Source: JALEFZ01 sp039817415 (GTDB taxonomy: Bacteria; Bacteroidota; Bacteroidia; J057). Taken from it: a stretch of 64,000 nt of DNA. Where the stretch lies: assembly GCA_039817415.1 (NCBI GenBank), contig JBCBVV010000006.1, positions 124,001-188,000 of the forward strand, written 5' to 3'. The notes beneath the pieces are model-generated. The model worked only from the letters and a program-made list of their open reading frames with translations. It did no database searches and had not been told where the DNA came from. Of this stretch, positions 43,209-51,497 are shown piece after piece (positions within the stretch are counted from its first letter, which is position 1; each line of letters opens with the position of its first letter). Position numbers and translations under genes: made by a program.

Positions 43209-43860
43209 GACCTATTCCTGGGCTTGCTTTTTCCCATACAGGAAGCGCCTTAAACTCGTATCCCAAAGCTTCGAAATGCATCAATATTCTTGGCAGGGCA
43301 ATTTCCAGTCTGGGGTTGGCTTTTTGGCTATCGTGAAAGACAATAATTGAACCGGGTTCGGCCTCTGCGATAACATTTTTGGCTACTGTTTCTCCATTAA
43401 GGCTGGTATCAAAATCTCCACTTATGACATCCATCATCACGATTTGATGGCTACGCATTACATACCTTGCTTTAGATTGGGTAATATGGGCGTAGGCAGG
43501 ACGAAATAAGCGGGTATGCTTCCCCGTATATTCAAAAATACTTTTCTGCGCTTTTAAGAAATCTCTTAGGTAGGTTCGGATAGGTGTCTTCCAGCCATCA
43601 AGATGCTGGTACCCATGATTGCCAATAACATGGCCTGAGTCAATGGCTCTGTGTGCCAATTGAGGATACTTTTCAACATTCTTACCCAGAATAAAGAAGG
43701 TAGCCTTTGCATCAAAGGTTTCCAGCATATCTAAAACCCAGTCAGTTACTCCCGGAGTGGGTCCATCGTCAAAGGTCAGGTACAATTCTTTTTTTTCGCT
43801 GGGCATGGACCAGAGAAACTGGGAGTTATACCTCCTGAGAAGGTGTGGTATTTTCTTCAT
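43195..43860 (-). CDS. Polysaccharide deacetylase family protein
   Basis: 221 residues from the ATG at 43860. It is a NodB-type domain with T-F-D-D-G-P (Asp31, Asp32) and the zinc-binding N-H-G-Y-Q-H (His82, His86). R-P-A-Y replaces the usual R-P-P-Y/G (120-123), and the late His is in V-F-H-D-S. No signal peptide is seen, as in other Bacteroidota members of this short type. The substrate may be N-acetylated glycan or a lipid-linked precursor. It follows the HMG-CoA lyase-like gene by 25 nt. Confidence 0.85.
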   Translation of the reverse strand: MKKIPHLLRRYNSQFLWSMPSEKKELYLTFDDGPTPGVTDWVLDMLETFDAKATFFILGKNVEKYPQLAHRAIDSGHVIGNHGYQHLDGWKTPIRTYLRDFLKAQKSIFEYTGKHTRLFRPAYAHITQSKARYVMRSHQIVMMDVISGDFDTSLNGETVAKNVIAEAEPGSIIVFHDSQKANPRLEIALPRILMHFEALGYEFKALPVWEKASPGIGLRDL

Positions 43861-43885
43861 GTAGAGTCTCAACAGAATCAATCTT

Positions 43886-44734
43886 TCAACCAAAAATCTG
43901 GGGGGCAAGCTTCATGGCTTCCTGAAGGGGCTGCTCATCTAAGCCTGTTGTAATATTTTCTTTTTGACAAAATGCGAGTAGAGATTCTGTAGCAATATTT
44001 CCAACCAATTCATCCTTGGCAAAAGGACATCCGCCAAACCCATTTAGGGCCACATCAAATCGTGTACATCCTTCTTCCCAAGCAGCCTTGATTTTCATTT
44101 CCCTTTGGTCAGGTGCAGCATGAAAATGTGCTCCTACCGTGAGATCGTCCATCTTGGGGAGAAGGTTGCCAAAGCTGCGATGAATAATTTCAGCGTCTGC
44201 ATTTCCTACGGTATCAGCCAAGGCAATAGACCTGATTCCCAAGTCTTTCATTCGGAATGCCCAATCCTCTAATAGCTCAGGGCTCCATTCATCCCCATAA
44301 GGATTGCCAAACGCCATAGACAGATAAACCAGTAATTCTTTGTCCGTTTCTTCACAAAGGCCTTGCATCTCTGCAAGTAGCTCCAACGATTGTGCGATGG
44401 TCTTACGGGTGTTTCTCAATTGAAAGGTTTCCGAAATAGAAAAAGGATACCCCAAAATATCGATTTCCTTGAATGCACCTGCATCATTGGCTCCTCGAAG
44501 ATTCGCAACGATGGCCAATAATTTGGTTTCCGTTCCTTCAAGTTCTAGCCCCTTGAGTACCTCTCCTGTGTCCGCCATTTGCGGAGTAGCTTTGGGCGAA
44601 ACAAAACTTCCGAAATCCAGGGTATGAAAGCCCACCTTGAGCAGATGATTCATGTATTGAATCTTTAATTCTGTAGGAATCTGACGTTCAATACCCTGCA
44701 TGGCATCGCGTGGACATTCAATGATGTCAATCAT
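43886..44734 (-). CDS. Hydroxymethylglutaryl-CoA lyase family protein
   Basis: 282 residues from the ATG at 44734; a GTG at 44758 is possible. TIM-barrel motifs are E-C-P-R-D-A-M-Q (Arg9, Asp10), the metal site A-H-F-H (His203, His205) and the signature G-F-G-G-C-P-F-A-K with catalytic Cys236, then G-N-I-A-T-E. These agree with HMG-CoA lyase, which splits HMG-CoA to acetoacetate and acetyl-CoA in leucine degradation. Because the BKACE encoded at 4159 also yields acetoacetate, both feed the same pool. Other leucine-pathway genes are not adjacent. Confidence 0.88.
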   Translation of the reverse strand: MIDIIECPRDAMQGIERQIPTELKIQYMNHLLKVGFHTLDFGSFVSPKATPQMADTGEVLKGLELEGTETKLLAIVANLRGANDAGAFKEIDILGYPFSISETFQLRNTRKTIAQSLELLAEMQGLCEETDKELLVYLSMAFGNPYGDEWSPELLEDWAFRMKDLGIRSIALADTVGNADAEIIHRSFGNLLPKMDDLTVGAHFHAAPDQREMKIKAAWEEGCTRFDVALNGFGGCPFAKDELVGNIATESLLAFCQKENITTGLDEQPLQEAMKLAPQIFG

Positions 44735-44797
44735 GTATATATAGCTTTTTGAGGACACAAAGGTACAAAAAAGGCCTGATTAAGCGCCCCTTTTTCC

Positions 44798-46606
44798 CTA
44801 GGAACCTTGTCGAAGTTCCTTGATCCGTTTCCTGACTTCAACCGAAAAAAGGCTACCTGGATAAGCACCTAAAAATTCCAAATAATACTTCATCGCCAAT
44901 TCTGGATTACTTAACGTAAAGTCGTACAGGCGGGCTTTGGTATACAAAGCATCATCTCCGAAAATGTCATATGGAAAGTTCTCAAGAATTCGATCAATGA
45001 AGCCTAGCGCCCTTTCTACCTTATTTTGTTTCAGATAAATGGTCGCCTTTTCCCAGAGTATTTCATCCGCTAAGGGATGATCACTAAATCCAAGCGCCAA
45101 AGAATCCAGCACAATAAGAGATGAGTCGTATTTACGTTGGTAAGTCAACAATTGCGCCTCGGCAAACATTTCCAAAGCGGTGGTAGTGGTATCCAAGCCC
45201 GTGTTATCAATGATGGTGAGGTTCAGTTTGATCGCATCATTAGAAATATCATTCGATGTATTGTCCTTAATGGCAGAAAGGAGGGCCTGAGAGAGGTTAA
45301 ATTCTCCTTTGTAGTAGGCCAGTTGAGCCAGCTTATACTTGGCTAGTGCGCCTAGCTGCCTATCCGTAAACAGCTCGCTTACCTCCGTGTAGGTCAACTT
45401 GGCCTGGTTATAGTTCTGCTGGATCAAATGAATATCCCCAAGCAAAAGCTTTGACTTGGCCCACGATTGATCCGAAATCCCTTGTCTCGTTACGGTAAGG
45501 TCTTCTAATTCTTTCTTCGCCTGATCGAGTTCATCTAAGTAAAACACCATCAGCTTTGCTCGGCGATAAATAGGCTCGTGATAGGCTGGATTGCGCCCAA
45601 ACTCATCCAATAAGTCCCCATATGCCTCCACTGCAGAACGAATGGCTTCCTGATCTACTGGTAGCTGGTCAAAAGCTTGTAGTTCTGAATTAATGGCCTT
45701 TTGGAAATGAGCCTGGAAGAAATATTGGGAATCCTTATGCTTCTGAATGATATAGTCGTAAGCCTTGTTGGATAGACTGTAATTCTGATTATTTCGCATC
45801 GTTTCAGCAAACTGAAACACATGAATTCCATCTTCCTTGAATAATTTATCGATAGACTTTACCTGAATAAAGGCTTCCATGAAATTCTCTGCCAATACAT
45901 AAAATTCAAATAGGATATTTCTCAACCCACGATCCGAAGGCGTCTTATCCAATGCCCTAAGTAATACATTTTCCACTTGTTCTTCACTTGAAGGGGAAAG
46001 AAGGTTCAGGATGGAAAGATTTACTGTAGAATAATTCGATAGGGGATCCTGACGGTAGAGGTTAAGGTATTCATCTGTAGCCTTCCCAAATTCACCTTGC
46101 TGCACATGTATATTGGCAATTTCATTGGCAAAACGGTAAGGGTCTTTCAGCTTTTTTCTTGCCTTGAGATAAGCTTCAAGGGCAATATCTAATTTCCCTT
46201 CTTTGTAGAGATAAGAACCAATTTTAATGAACTCTCCTTCAGATTTCAGTTTTTTATTGATGATTTCTTCGTAGAGTTTATCCGCTCCTTTAAGGTCTCC
46301 GGTTTTCTCAAGTAGGCCAGCCAATAAGGTAGGATAAATGGGATTATCGGTCTGCCGCTTGGATACTTTGGTCAAAAACTTGATGGCTTCATCAAACTGC
46401 TGAAGGTTTTCATAGCAAAGCACCATTTGACGGGCATAGTTTTCACTTGGATACCTTCGATATAGTTTGGTGTAGAGTTCCAATGCGGATTCATACTCAC
46501 CATCAATCACGTATCTTTCTGCTAATTTGGCTTCCTGACCAGGCTGGGCAACTAAGCCGCTTACTCCAAGGAGAAGGGCAACAAACAGGAGGAAAAACTT
46601 ATTCAT
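44798..46606 (-). CDS. Exported TPR-repeat protein
   Basis: 602 residues with a signal peptide (cleavage near L-V-A-Q). Tetratricopeptide-type helical pairs run throughout (for example G-E-Y-E-S-A-L-E-L-Y near residue 36, F-D-E-A-I-K-F-L, G-D-L-K-G-A-D-K-L-Y-E-E, and near the C-terminus N-P-E-L-A-M-K-Y-Y-L-E-F-L). The layout resembles BamD/YfgC-like or gliding-associated TPR scaffolds, but no specific orthologue is recognised. It lies in the periplasm. The HMG-CoA lyase-like gene follows 63 nt later. Confidence 0.85.
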   Translation of the reverse strand: MNKFFLLFVALLLGVSGLVAQPGQEAKLAERYVIDGEYESALELYTKLYRRYPSENYARQMVLCYENLQQFDEAIKFLTKVSKRQTDNPIYPTLLAGLLEKTGDLKGADKLYEEIINKKLKSEGEFIKIGSYLYKEGKLDIALEAYLKARKKLKDPYRFANEIANIHVQQGEFGKATDEYLNLYRQDPLSNYSTVNLSILNLLSPSSEEQVENVLLRALDKTPSDRGLRNILFEFYVLAENFMEAFIQVKSIDKLFKEDGIHVFQFAETMRNNQNYSLSNKAYDYIIQKHKDSQYFFQAHFQKAINSELQAFDQLPVDQEAIRSAVEAYGDLLDEFGRNPAYHEPIYRRAKLMVFYLDELDQAKKELEDLTVTRQGISDQSWAKSKLLLGDIHLIQQNYNQAKLTYTEVSELFTDRQLGALAKYKLAQLAYYKGEFNLSQALLSAIKDNTSNDISNDAIKLNLTIIDNTGLDTTTTALEMFAEAQLLTYQRKYDSSLIVLDSLALGFSDHPLADEILWEKATIYLKQNKVERALGFIDRILENFPYDIFGDDALYTKARLYDFTLSNPELAMKYYLEFLGAYPGSLFSVEVRKRIKELRQGS

Positions 46607-46773
46607 ACAATCGATTATCTCAAGGTCGGATAGACCTTTTTAACTAGAATGGGAAGGGCTCGTAGCTATTTCAACGATTATAAAGCCCTGTGGGTTAAAA
46701 TCTAAGCATTTTTCCTGACAAGAAGTTTCCAAAAATATAGGATTTATTGCCAATGGTCGGCTGCGGTCCCCCC

Positions 46774-47217
46774 CTATCTCCTCCTAAGAGAGTCCTCCCA
46801 TTCTTCGAGGGTCTTTTTCACCCGATTCTTCCTTACGAATTTGGGTAGAACAGCTGCATGCTCATTCACATCTCCTTGAATTTCAAATAGATCTAGTCCA
46901 TTTCCTTTTCTTCGAAGGACATTGAGGAAGGAGGAGGATACTTCTATATCAAAAGTAGCTTCAATTTTCTCTTTCAACTCTTTGGTTGCGATCCCAAATC
47001 GATCTTCGGCATTGCGTTGGAGCTGCTGGAGAGCAGATTGAGCCGCTGCAGGCTCATGCACAGACTCAAAATCCAACATCATCATCTCCATAAATGTCAA
47101 ATTAGACAGGCGCGTGAGGTTTCTAAACTCTACCCGACTCATGGACCTTCCTAGTTTAGATTCGATCAATCGCTTGGCTTTGAGACATTCTTCTTTGAAG
47201 AGGGATGAGTATGACAT
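46774..47217 (-). CDS. Hypothetical protein, 147 residues
   Basis: Not recognised. It is predicted to be mostly helical, with a basic N-terminal third (K-A-K-R-L-I-E-S-K-L-G-R), a Met-rich segment M-E-M-M-M near residue 43, and a basic C-terminal end (V-R-K-N-R-V-K-K and a final Arg triplet). It has no signal peptide, so it is cytoplasmic. It lies 41 nt after the cyclophilin gene, likely in one transcript with it and gcvH. The clean frame and operon-like spacing support it as a real gene. Confidence 0.7.
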   Translation of the reverse strand: MSYSSLFKEECLKAKRLIESKLGRSMSRVEFRNLTRLSNLTFMEMMMLDFESVHEPAAAQSALQQLQRNAEDRFGIATKELKEKIEATFDIEVSSSFLNVLRRKGNGLDLFEIQGDVNEHAAVLPKFVRKNRVKKTLEEWEDSLRRR

Positions 47218-47258
47218 AGGATGCTTTTTTCCTAGATACGAAGCCTCTTTGGCTGTGG

Positions 47259-47930
47259 TTATGGAAGGATTTCTGCTTTGATGATATAATCAAGACCGGG
47301 ATAGAAATTTTCAAGGAAGGCATTACCCTGCTTGTAGATTTTTTCCTGATGATTGGCTGGCTCAAAACCGTATTGGCCATTCCAATCATTAATCGCATCC
47401 CAACCTTCTATCACCCTTGCAATAGGGGGAAAGCCTTCAAGGTTCATGAAATTGATGGTATCCAGCTTGGGATTATCTACCAAGTTGATAAACAACTGTG
47501 CATCCCGAGATTTAGGGCCTTCTCTGGCAAAGGAAACCGTTCCTTTTAAGTTTGAATACTTAAGGGGTTCATCCTCTATGGGCCTTTTGTGCCAGAAGTT
47601 GCTCACTCCAGGCTGGGCGGCAATGCCAAACTGCGCCACATAATCGGGTTGAACACGAAATATATAGGAGGAGTCAAAATAATGTGTTTGTACCAGTTGG
47701 TATAGCCTGTCAACGCCTACCGGAGACCAGTTTCGGATGGCTTCCAGCACCACATCCCCACGGCTTGTATACATCTTGATCAAGAACTTCTCTGGTGCCT
47801 TGGTAGACATGGCCTGTTCTAGCTCTGGCTTAGCACCGAAGCGGCTACAGGAGAGCATACAACAGGCACAGAGGAATGCTACCCAGATTTTAGCAGCTGT
47901 CTGGGAAAGACAAAAGGATGTATTGGCCAT
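47259..47930 (-). CDS. Cyclophilin-type peptidyl-prolyl isomerase, lipoprotein
   Basis: 223 residues. The signal peptide ends in M-L-S-C (Cys28). The cyclophilin core starts with T-S-R-G-D-V-V-L-E near residue 55, has the catalytic Arg in Y-I-F-R-V-Q-P-D, the Q-F-G-I segment, G-T-V-S-F-A-R-E and D-A-Q-L-F-I-N. It is expected to assist folding on the periplasmic side. It lies between gcvH and the 147-residue unknown in the same direction. Confidence 0.9.
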   Translation of the reverse strand: MANTSFCLSQTAAKIWVAFLCACCMLSCSRFGAKPELEQAMSTKAPEKFLIKMYTSRGDVVLEAIRNWSPVGVDRLYQLVQTHYFDSSYIFRVQPDYVAQFGIAAQPGVSNFWHKRPIEDEPLKYSNLKGTVSFAREGPKSRDAQLFINLVDNPKLDTINFMNLEGFPPIARVIEGWDAINDWNGQYGFEPANHQEKIYKQGNAFLENFYPGLDYIIKAEILP

Positions 47931-48014
47931 GGATCGAAGTTATGGATATTCTTTTATGCAAAGATCATCCCAATTGCCCATGAGAATAAGGGCATTTACG
48001 CAATTATCTAGGAA

Positions 48015-48398
48015 TTAGCTATTCGCGATCTGATCGTTGTAGGAGTCAGAAGAAATCAACAAAGACTTATCAACTCCCTCCTCCATTTTGATTTTGATCA
48101 TCCATCCTTCTCCATAAGGATCAGAGTTGACGAGTTCTGGCTGAGACTCAAGCGCCTCATTCACCTCAATGATAGTCCCAGAAACGGGCATAAACAGGTC
48201 TGATACCGTTTTTACTGCCTCAACTGTACCGAATACATCATTGGCATCGATGTTTTCGTCAAGAGTTTCGATTTCAACATATACAATGTCTCCCAATTGA
48301 TCTTGGGCAAAATCGGTGATGCCTACAGTGGCCACATCTCCTTCGATACGAATCCACTCGTGCTCAGCAGTATATTGTAATTCGGCAGGAATATTCAT
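48015..48398 (-). CDS. gcvH: Glycine cleavage system H protein
   Basis: 127 residues, the normal length. The lipoyl-attachment Lys63 lies in T-V-E-A-V-K-T-V-S-D, with A-E-H-E-W-I near the N-terminus and the E-G-W-M-I-K-I segment near the C-terminus. It shuttles the aminomethyl group between the P, T and L proteins; none of these genes is in the window. It starts 26 nt downstream of a TAAGTTTG -7 element. Confidence 0.95.
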   Translation of the reverse strand: MNIPAELQYTAEHEWIRIEGDVATVGITDFAQDQLGDIVYVEIETLDENIDANDVFGTVEAVKTVSDLFMPVSGTIIEVNEALESQPELVNSDPYGEGWMIKIKMEEGVDKSLLISSDSYNDQIANS

Positions 48399-48423
48399 TT
48401 GATTTGTGATTTTGAGGAAATAC

Positions 48424-48431
48424 CAAACTTA
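48424..48431 (-). promoter_or_regulatory. -7 element of the gcvH promoter
   Basis: TAAGTTTG on the minus strand, an exact TAnnTTTG, 26 nt before the gcvH ATG; no clear -33 element. Confidence 0.45.
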
Positions 48432-48577
48432 CACGGACCAGCGAATTTAGAATAAATTATCAATTTCTCAACGCTGCCTTTTGGAGAATTATATCTTCAT
48501 TCATTCTACAGCCTGTATCCAAAAGCGATTATCTGTTATATTGCTTTCTCCCCATTAAGACACCTAATACCTGCTTT

Positions 48578-49141
48578 ATGTTTCGAACCTCATTCCTTAC
48601 CGTAATACTCTTTGTGCTGATCATTCAGCCTCTAGCTGCTCAAAACCAGTGGAATCTCAGCCTTGAATTGCTCGGTAAATCCTTTGTATTTGGAAGCCTC
48701 TCTCTTGAAAGAGAATGGGCAGAAACAGGATGGAGTGCAGGAGGAGGAATAGGTCTAGCCAATATCGCATCAGGACCAGCACAGGTGCCCGTCCCCAATA
48801 CCATGAATGAATTTGTGGACGGAAATCGCTTTGAAATTGGCATTCCCATTACGCTATATGGTCAAAAGACCTTTGGAAAGAATCGCCATCACCTTATCAT
48901 TCCTTTCGGTATTACGGGAGTGTTTCAAAGGAACAGCACCTTTTCAGATGACATCCGATACAATAACACCGATTTTCCAGTCTTGGGATTCGCAGGGGCA
49001 GGATATGAGTTGGAGATGGAAAAGGTGAAACTTAGAATTCCATTTTACCTCATGTACATCGGGGAAGAAAACAGCGGTATTTTCCCTTCTGTCATTCCTT
49101 GGTTAGGCTTTGGGTGGACCTTCCCTCTTGGGAAAAAATAG
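48578..49141 (+). CDS. Small outer-membrane beta-barrel-like protein
   Basis: 187 residues with a signal peptide (cleavage near L-A-A-Q). The mature part consists of alternating Gly/aromatic strands (G-W-S-A-G-G-G-I-G-L; L-G-F-A-G-A-G-Y-E-L), sized for an 8-strand barrel. It ends W-L-G-F-G-W-T-F-P-L-G-K-K, with an aromatic residue a few positions from the end. No family is recognised. It converges with pgi. Confidence 0.7.
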   Translation: MFRTSFLTVILFVLIIQPLAAQNQWNLSLELLGKSFVFGSLSLEREWAETGWSAGGGIGLANIASGPAQVPVPNTMNEFVDGNRFEIGIPITLYGQKTFGKNRHHLIIPFGITGVFQRNSTFSDDIRYNNTDFPVLGFAGAGYELEMEKVKLRIPFYLMYIGEENSGIFPSVIPWLGFGWTFPLGKK

Positions 49142-49145
49142 AAAC

Positions 49146-49173
49146 AAAAAAGAGACGTAGTTTCCCACGTCTC
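49146..49173 (-). terminator. Terminator of pgi
   Basis: On the minus strand GAGACGT and ACGTCTC pair around an 8-nt loop and are followed by six U, 34 nt past the pgi stop. Confidence 0.75.
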
Positions 49174-49206
49174 ATTCTTATTGATCTTTTTTATGGATAA
49201 TCTTTC

Positions 49207-50856
49207 CTAACGCATTTGTTTGTAGGCGTTAATCAAACCATTGGTAGAACTATCATGGCTGCTAACGGCTTCATCTCCTTCCAATTCTGGAAGAATCTTC
49301 TTGGCAAGCTGCTTTCCTAATTCAACACCCCATTGGTCAAAGGAAAAAATATTCCAGATGTAGCCTTGCACAAAAATCTTATGTTCGTACATGGCGATCA
49401 ATTGGCCAAGTGTATAAGGGTTTACCTGCTTCACCAAAATAGAGTTGGTTGGACGATTTCCCTCAAATACCTTGAAGGGTATCAAGTATGCGATTTCCTC
49501 ATCAGATTTTCCTGAGGCATTCAATTCAGCTTCTACCTCAGTCGCCGTTTTCCCCATCATGAGGGCTTCTGTCTGTGCGAAGAAATTGGCCAACAACTTG
49601 GGATGGTGATCGCCAATGGGGTTATGAGAAATAGCAGGAGCGATAAAATCACAAGGAATTACCTTGGTTCCTTGATGAATCAGCTGGTAGAAAGCATGCT
49701 GGCCATTGGTCCCAGGCTCACCCCAAATGACAGGTCCTGTTTGCCAGTCCACTGAATGTCCATCTCTTCCTACGTATTTGCCATTGGACTCCATATTCCC
49801 TTGCTGAAAGTAAGCAGCAAAGCGGTGCATATACTGATCATAGGGGAGTATGGCCTCTGTTTCAGCCCCAAAGAAGTTGTTGTACCAAATTCCAATCAAG
49901 GCGAGTAAAACGGGAATATTTTCATTCAAATCTGCCTGCTGAAAGTGCTGGTCCATGCTATGGGCACCTTCAAGCAATTGTCGGAAGTTGTCAAAGCCAA
50001 CAGTACATGCGACAGATAAGCCGATGGCTGACCAGACAGAATATCTTCCCCCTACCCAATCCCAGAACCCAAACATATTGTTGGGATCAATACCAAATTC
50101 CTCCACGCCCTTGCGGTTGGTGGAAAGGGCGACGAAATGCTTCTTTATGTACTCTGCTTGTTGGGCGGATTGGAGAAACCAACTTCTGGCAGAGTGTGCG
50201 TTGGTCATGGTCTCCTGTGTGGTGAAGGTCTTGGAAGCGATCATGAAAAGAGTCGTTTCCGGATTTACCTTTTTGACCGTTTCAGCAATGTGGGTTCCAT
50301 CTACATTTGACACATAATGAACCTTCATACCTGGCTTCCAGTAGGGCTTAAGCGCCTCGGTTACCATAACGGGTCCAAGGTCAGACCCCCCAATACCAAT
50401 GTTGACTATATCAGTAATTTTCTTGCCGGTATAGCCTGTCCAACTTCCGTCATGTACCTTATTGGAAAACACTTCCATTCTTTCCAGCACTTCATTGACC
50501 AACGGCATCACATCCTCACCATCTACCTGAATGGCATGGTTGGAGCGATTGCGAAGCGCGACATGAAGGACAGCTCTATCCTCAGTGCGGTTGATCTTAG
50601 CGCCTGTAAACATTTGAGTGATCCCATCTTTGAGGTCTACTTCCTCCGCTAGGGCGATCAACTTATCCAGGGTTTCCTCCGTCATCCTGTTTTTGGAGTA
50701 GTCCAGAAGAATGTCTTCGAACTTCAGTGAAAACTGATCGAATCTCCCGGGATGTTGAGCAAAGAGGTCTTTCATTTGCACATCCTTCATTTGCTGAAGA
50801 TGGCCTTCCAGGCTTTTCCAGGCCTGAGTTTGAGTAGGATTATGAGCTTTCAACAT
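49207..50856 (-). CDS. pgi: Glucose-6-phosphate isomerase
   Basis: 549 residues from the ATG at 50856 (a longer frame upstream adds non-homologous sequence). Family motifs include I-G-I-G-G-S-D-L-G-P near residue 150, the phosphosugar region S-K-T-F-T-T-Q-E-T, W-D-W-V-G-G-R-Y-S-V-W-S-A-I-G, G-Q-H-A-F-Y-Q-L-I-H and the C-terminal F-D-Q-W-G-V-E-L-G-K. It interconverts glucose-6-phosphate and fructose-6-phosphate. It is of the long, E. coli-like type. Confidence 0.96.
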   Translation of the reverse strand: MLKAHNPTQTQAWKSLEGHLQQMKDVQMKDLFAQHPGRFDQFSLKFEDILLDYSKNRMTEETLDKLIALAEEVDLKDGITQMFTGAKINRTEDRAVLHVALRNRSNHAIQVDGEDVMPLVNEVLERMEVFSNKVHDGSWTGYTGKKITDIVNIGIGGSDLGPVMVTEALKPYWKPGMKVHYVSNVDGTHIAETVKKVNPETTLFMIASKTFTTQETMTNAHSARSWFLQSAQQAEYIKKHFVALSTNRKGVEEFGIDPNNMFGFWDWVGGRYSVWSAIGLSVACTVGFDNFRQLLEGAHSMDQHFQQADLNENIPVLLALIGIWYNNFFGAETEAILPYDQYMHRFAAYFQQGNMESNGKYVGRDGHSVDWQTGPVIWGEPGTNGQHAFYQLIHQGTKVIPCDFIAPAISHNPIGDHHPKLLANFFAQTEALMMGKTATEVEAELNASGKSDEEIAYLIPFKVFEGNRPTNSILVKQVNPYTLGQLIAMYEHKIFVQGYIWNIFSFDQWGVELGKQLAKKILPELEGDEAVSSHDSSTNGLINAYKQMR

Positions 50857-50976
50857 AATAAACAGTGATGAATCGGAAATTTGGGTCAAAATACCACCAT
50901 TTTCAAGCCTCGGATGTAAAGAAGCCGTTATTATTTCACTTGCCTGCCTATATTGCAACAGCAAATAGTAGACGTC

Positions 50977-51456
50977 ATGCAAACAATCCCACTTTCCCGT
51001 GTAGATGAAATTACCGATGAAATGTTCTTCATTGAGGATGAGCTCAAATTTGAACAGATGGTAGATGATCTCGGGGCCAGACAACCCTTTGTATTTACCT
51101 ACCTCATGACCATTGGAGAGGGAGATTTTAATGACGAAGAGCGGGAAATGCTATTACTTCTGGGTGTAATTGTATGGAGAATTATGTCCTCTCAAGAAGA
51201 AATTGCCCCAGTAAGTGAAGATCGCTTAGACCAAGTTGAGCAGTTGAATATGCCCCTACTAGAGAAGTTAGCTGGAGACGAATCAGGTTTTGCTGCTTCT
51301 GTGGAAAATATGATTACCGCTCATAACCAACCTGAAGTCTTGCGATACGTAGTAGAAAGCATCGTAGATGATGAAGAAGAAAGCGGCATCAGAGAAATCA
51401 ACCAAGGGATTCTGATTATCTTTATTAAGATTGTGATCGATTGCCTTGATGGTTAA
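50977..51456 (+). CDS. Hypothetical acidic protein
   Basis: 159 residues from the ATG (an in-frame TTG lies at 50953). Not recognised. It is rich in Glu and Asp, mostly helical, with hydrophobic helices M-L-L-L-L-G-V-I-V-W-R-I and I-L-I-I-F-I-K-I-V-I at the C-terminus that look buried rather than membrane-spanning. There is no signal peptide. It is divergent from pgi and 41 nt upstream of the TraB/GumN gene, with which it may be cotranscribed. Confidence 0.7.
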   Translation: MQTIPLSRVDEITDEMFFIEDELKFEQMVDDLGARQPFVFTYLMTIGEGDFNDEEREMLLLLGVIVWRIMSSQEEIAPVSEDRLDQVEQLNMPLLEKLAGDESGFAASVENMITAHNQPEVLRYVVESIVDDEEESGIREINQGILIIFIKIVIDCLDG

Positions 51457-51497
51457 TCCCTCCTTTTTCCATCGACCCTATACATCTGTTATCCAAC

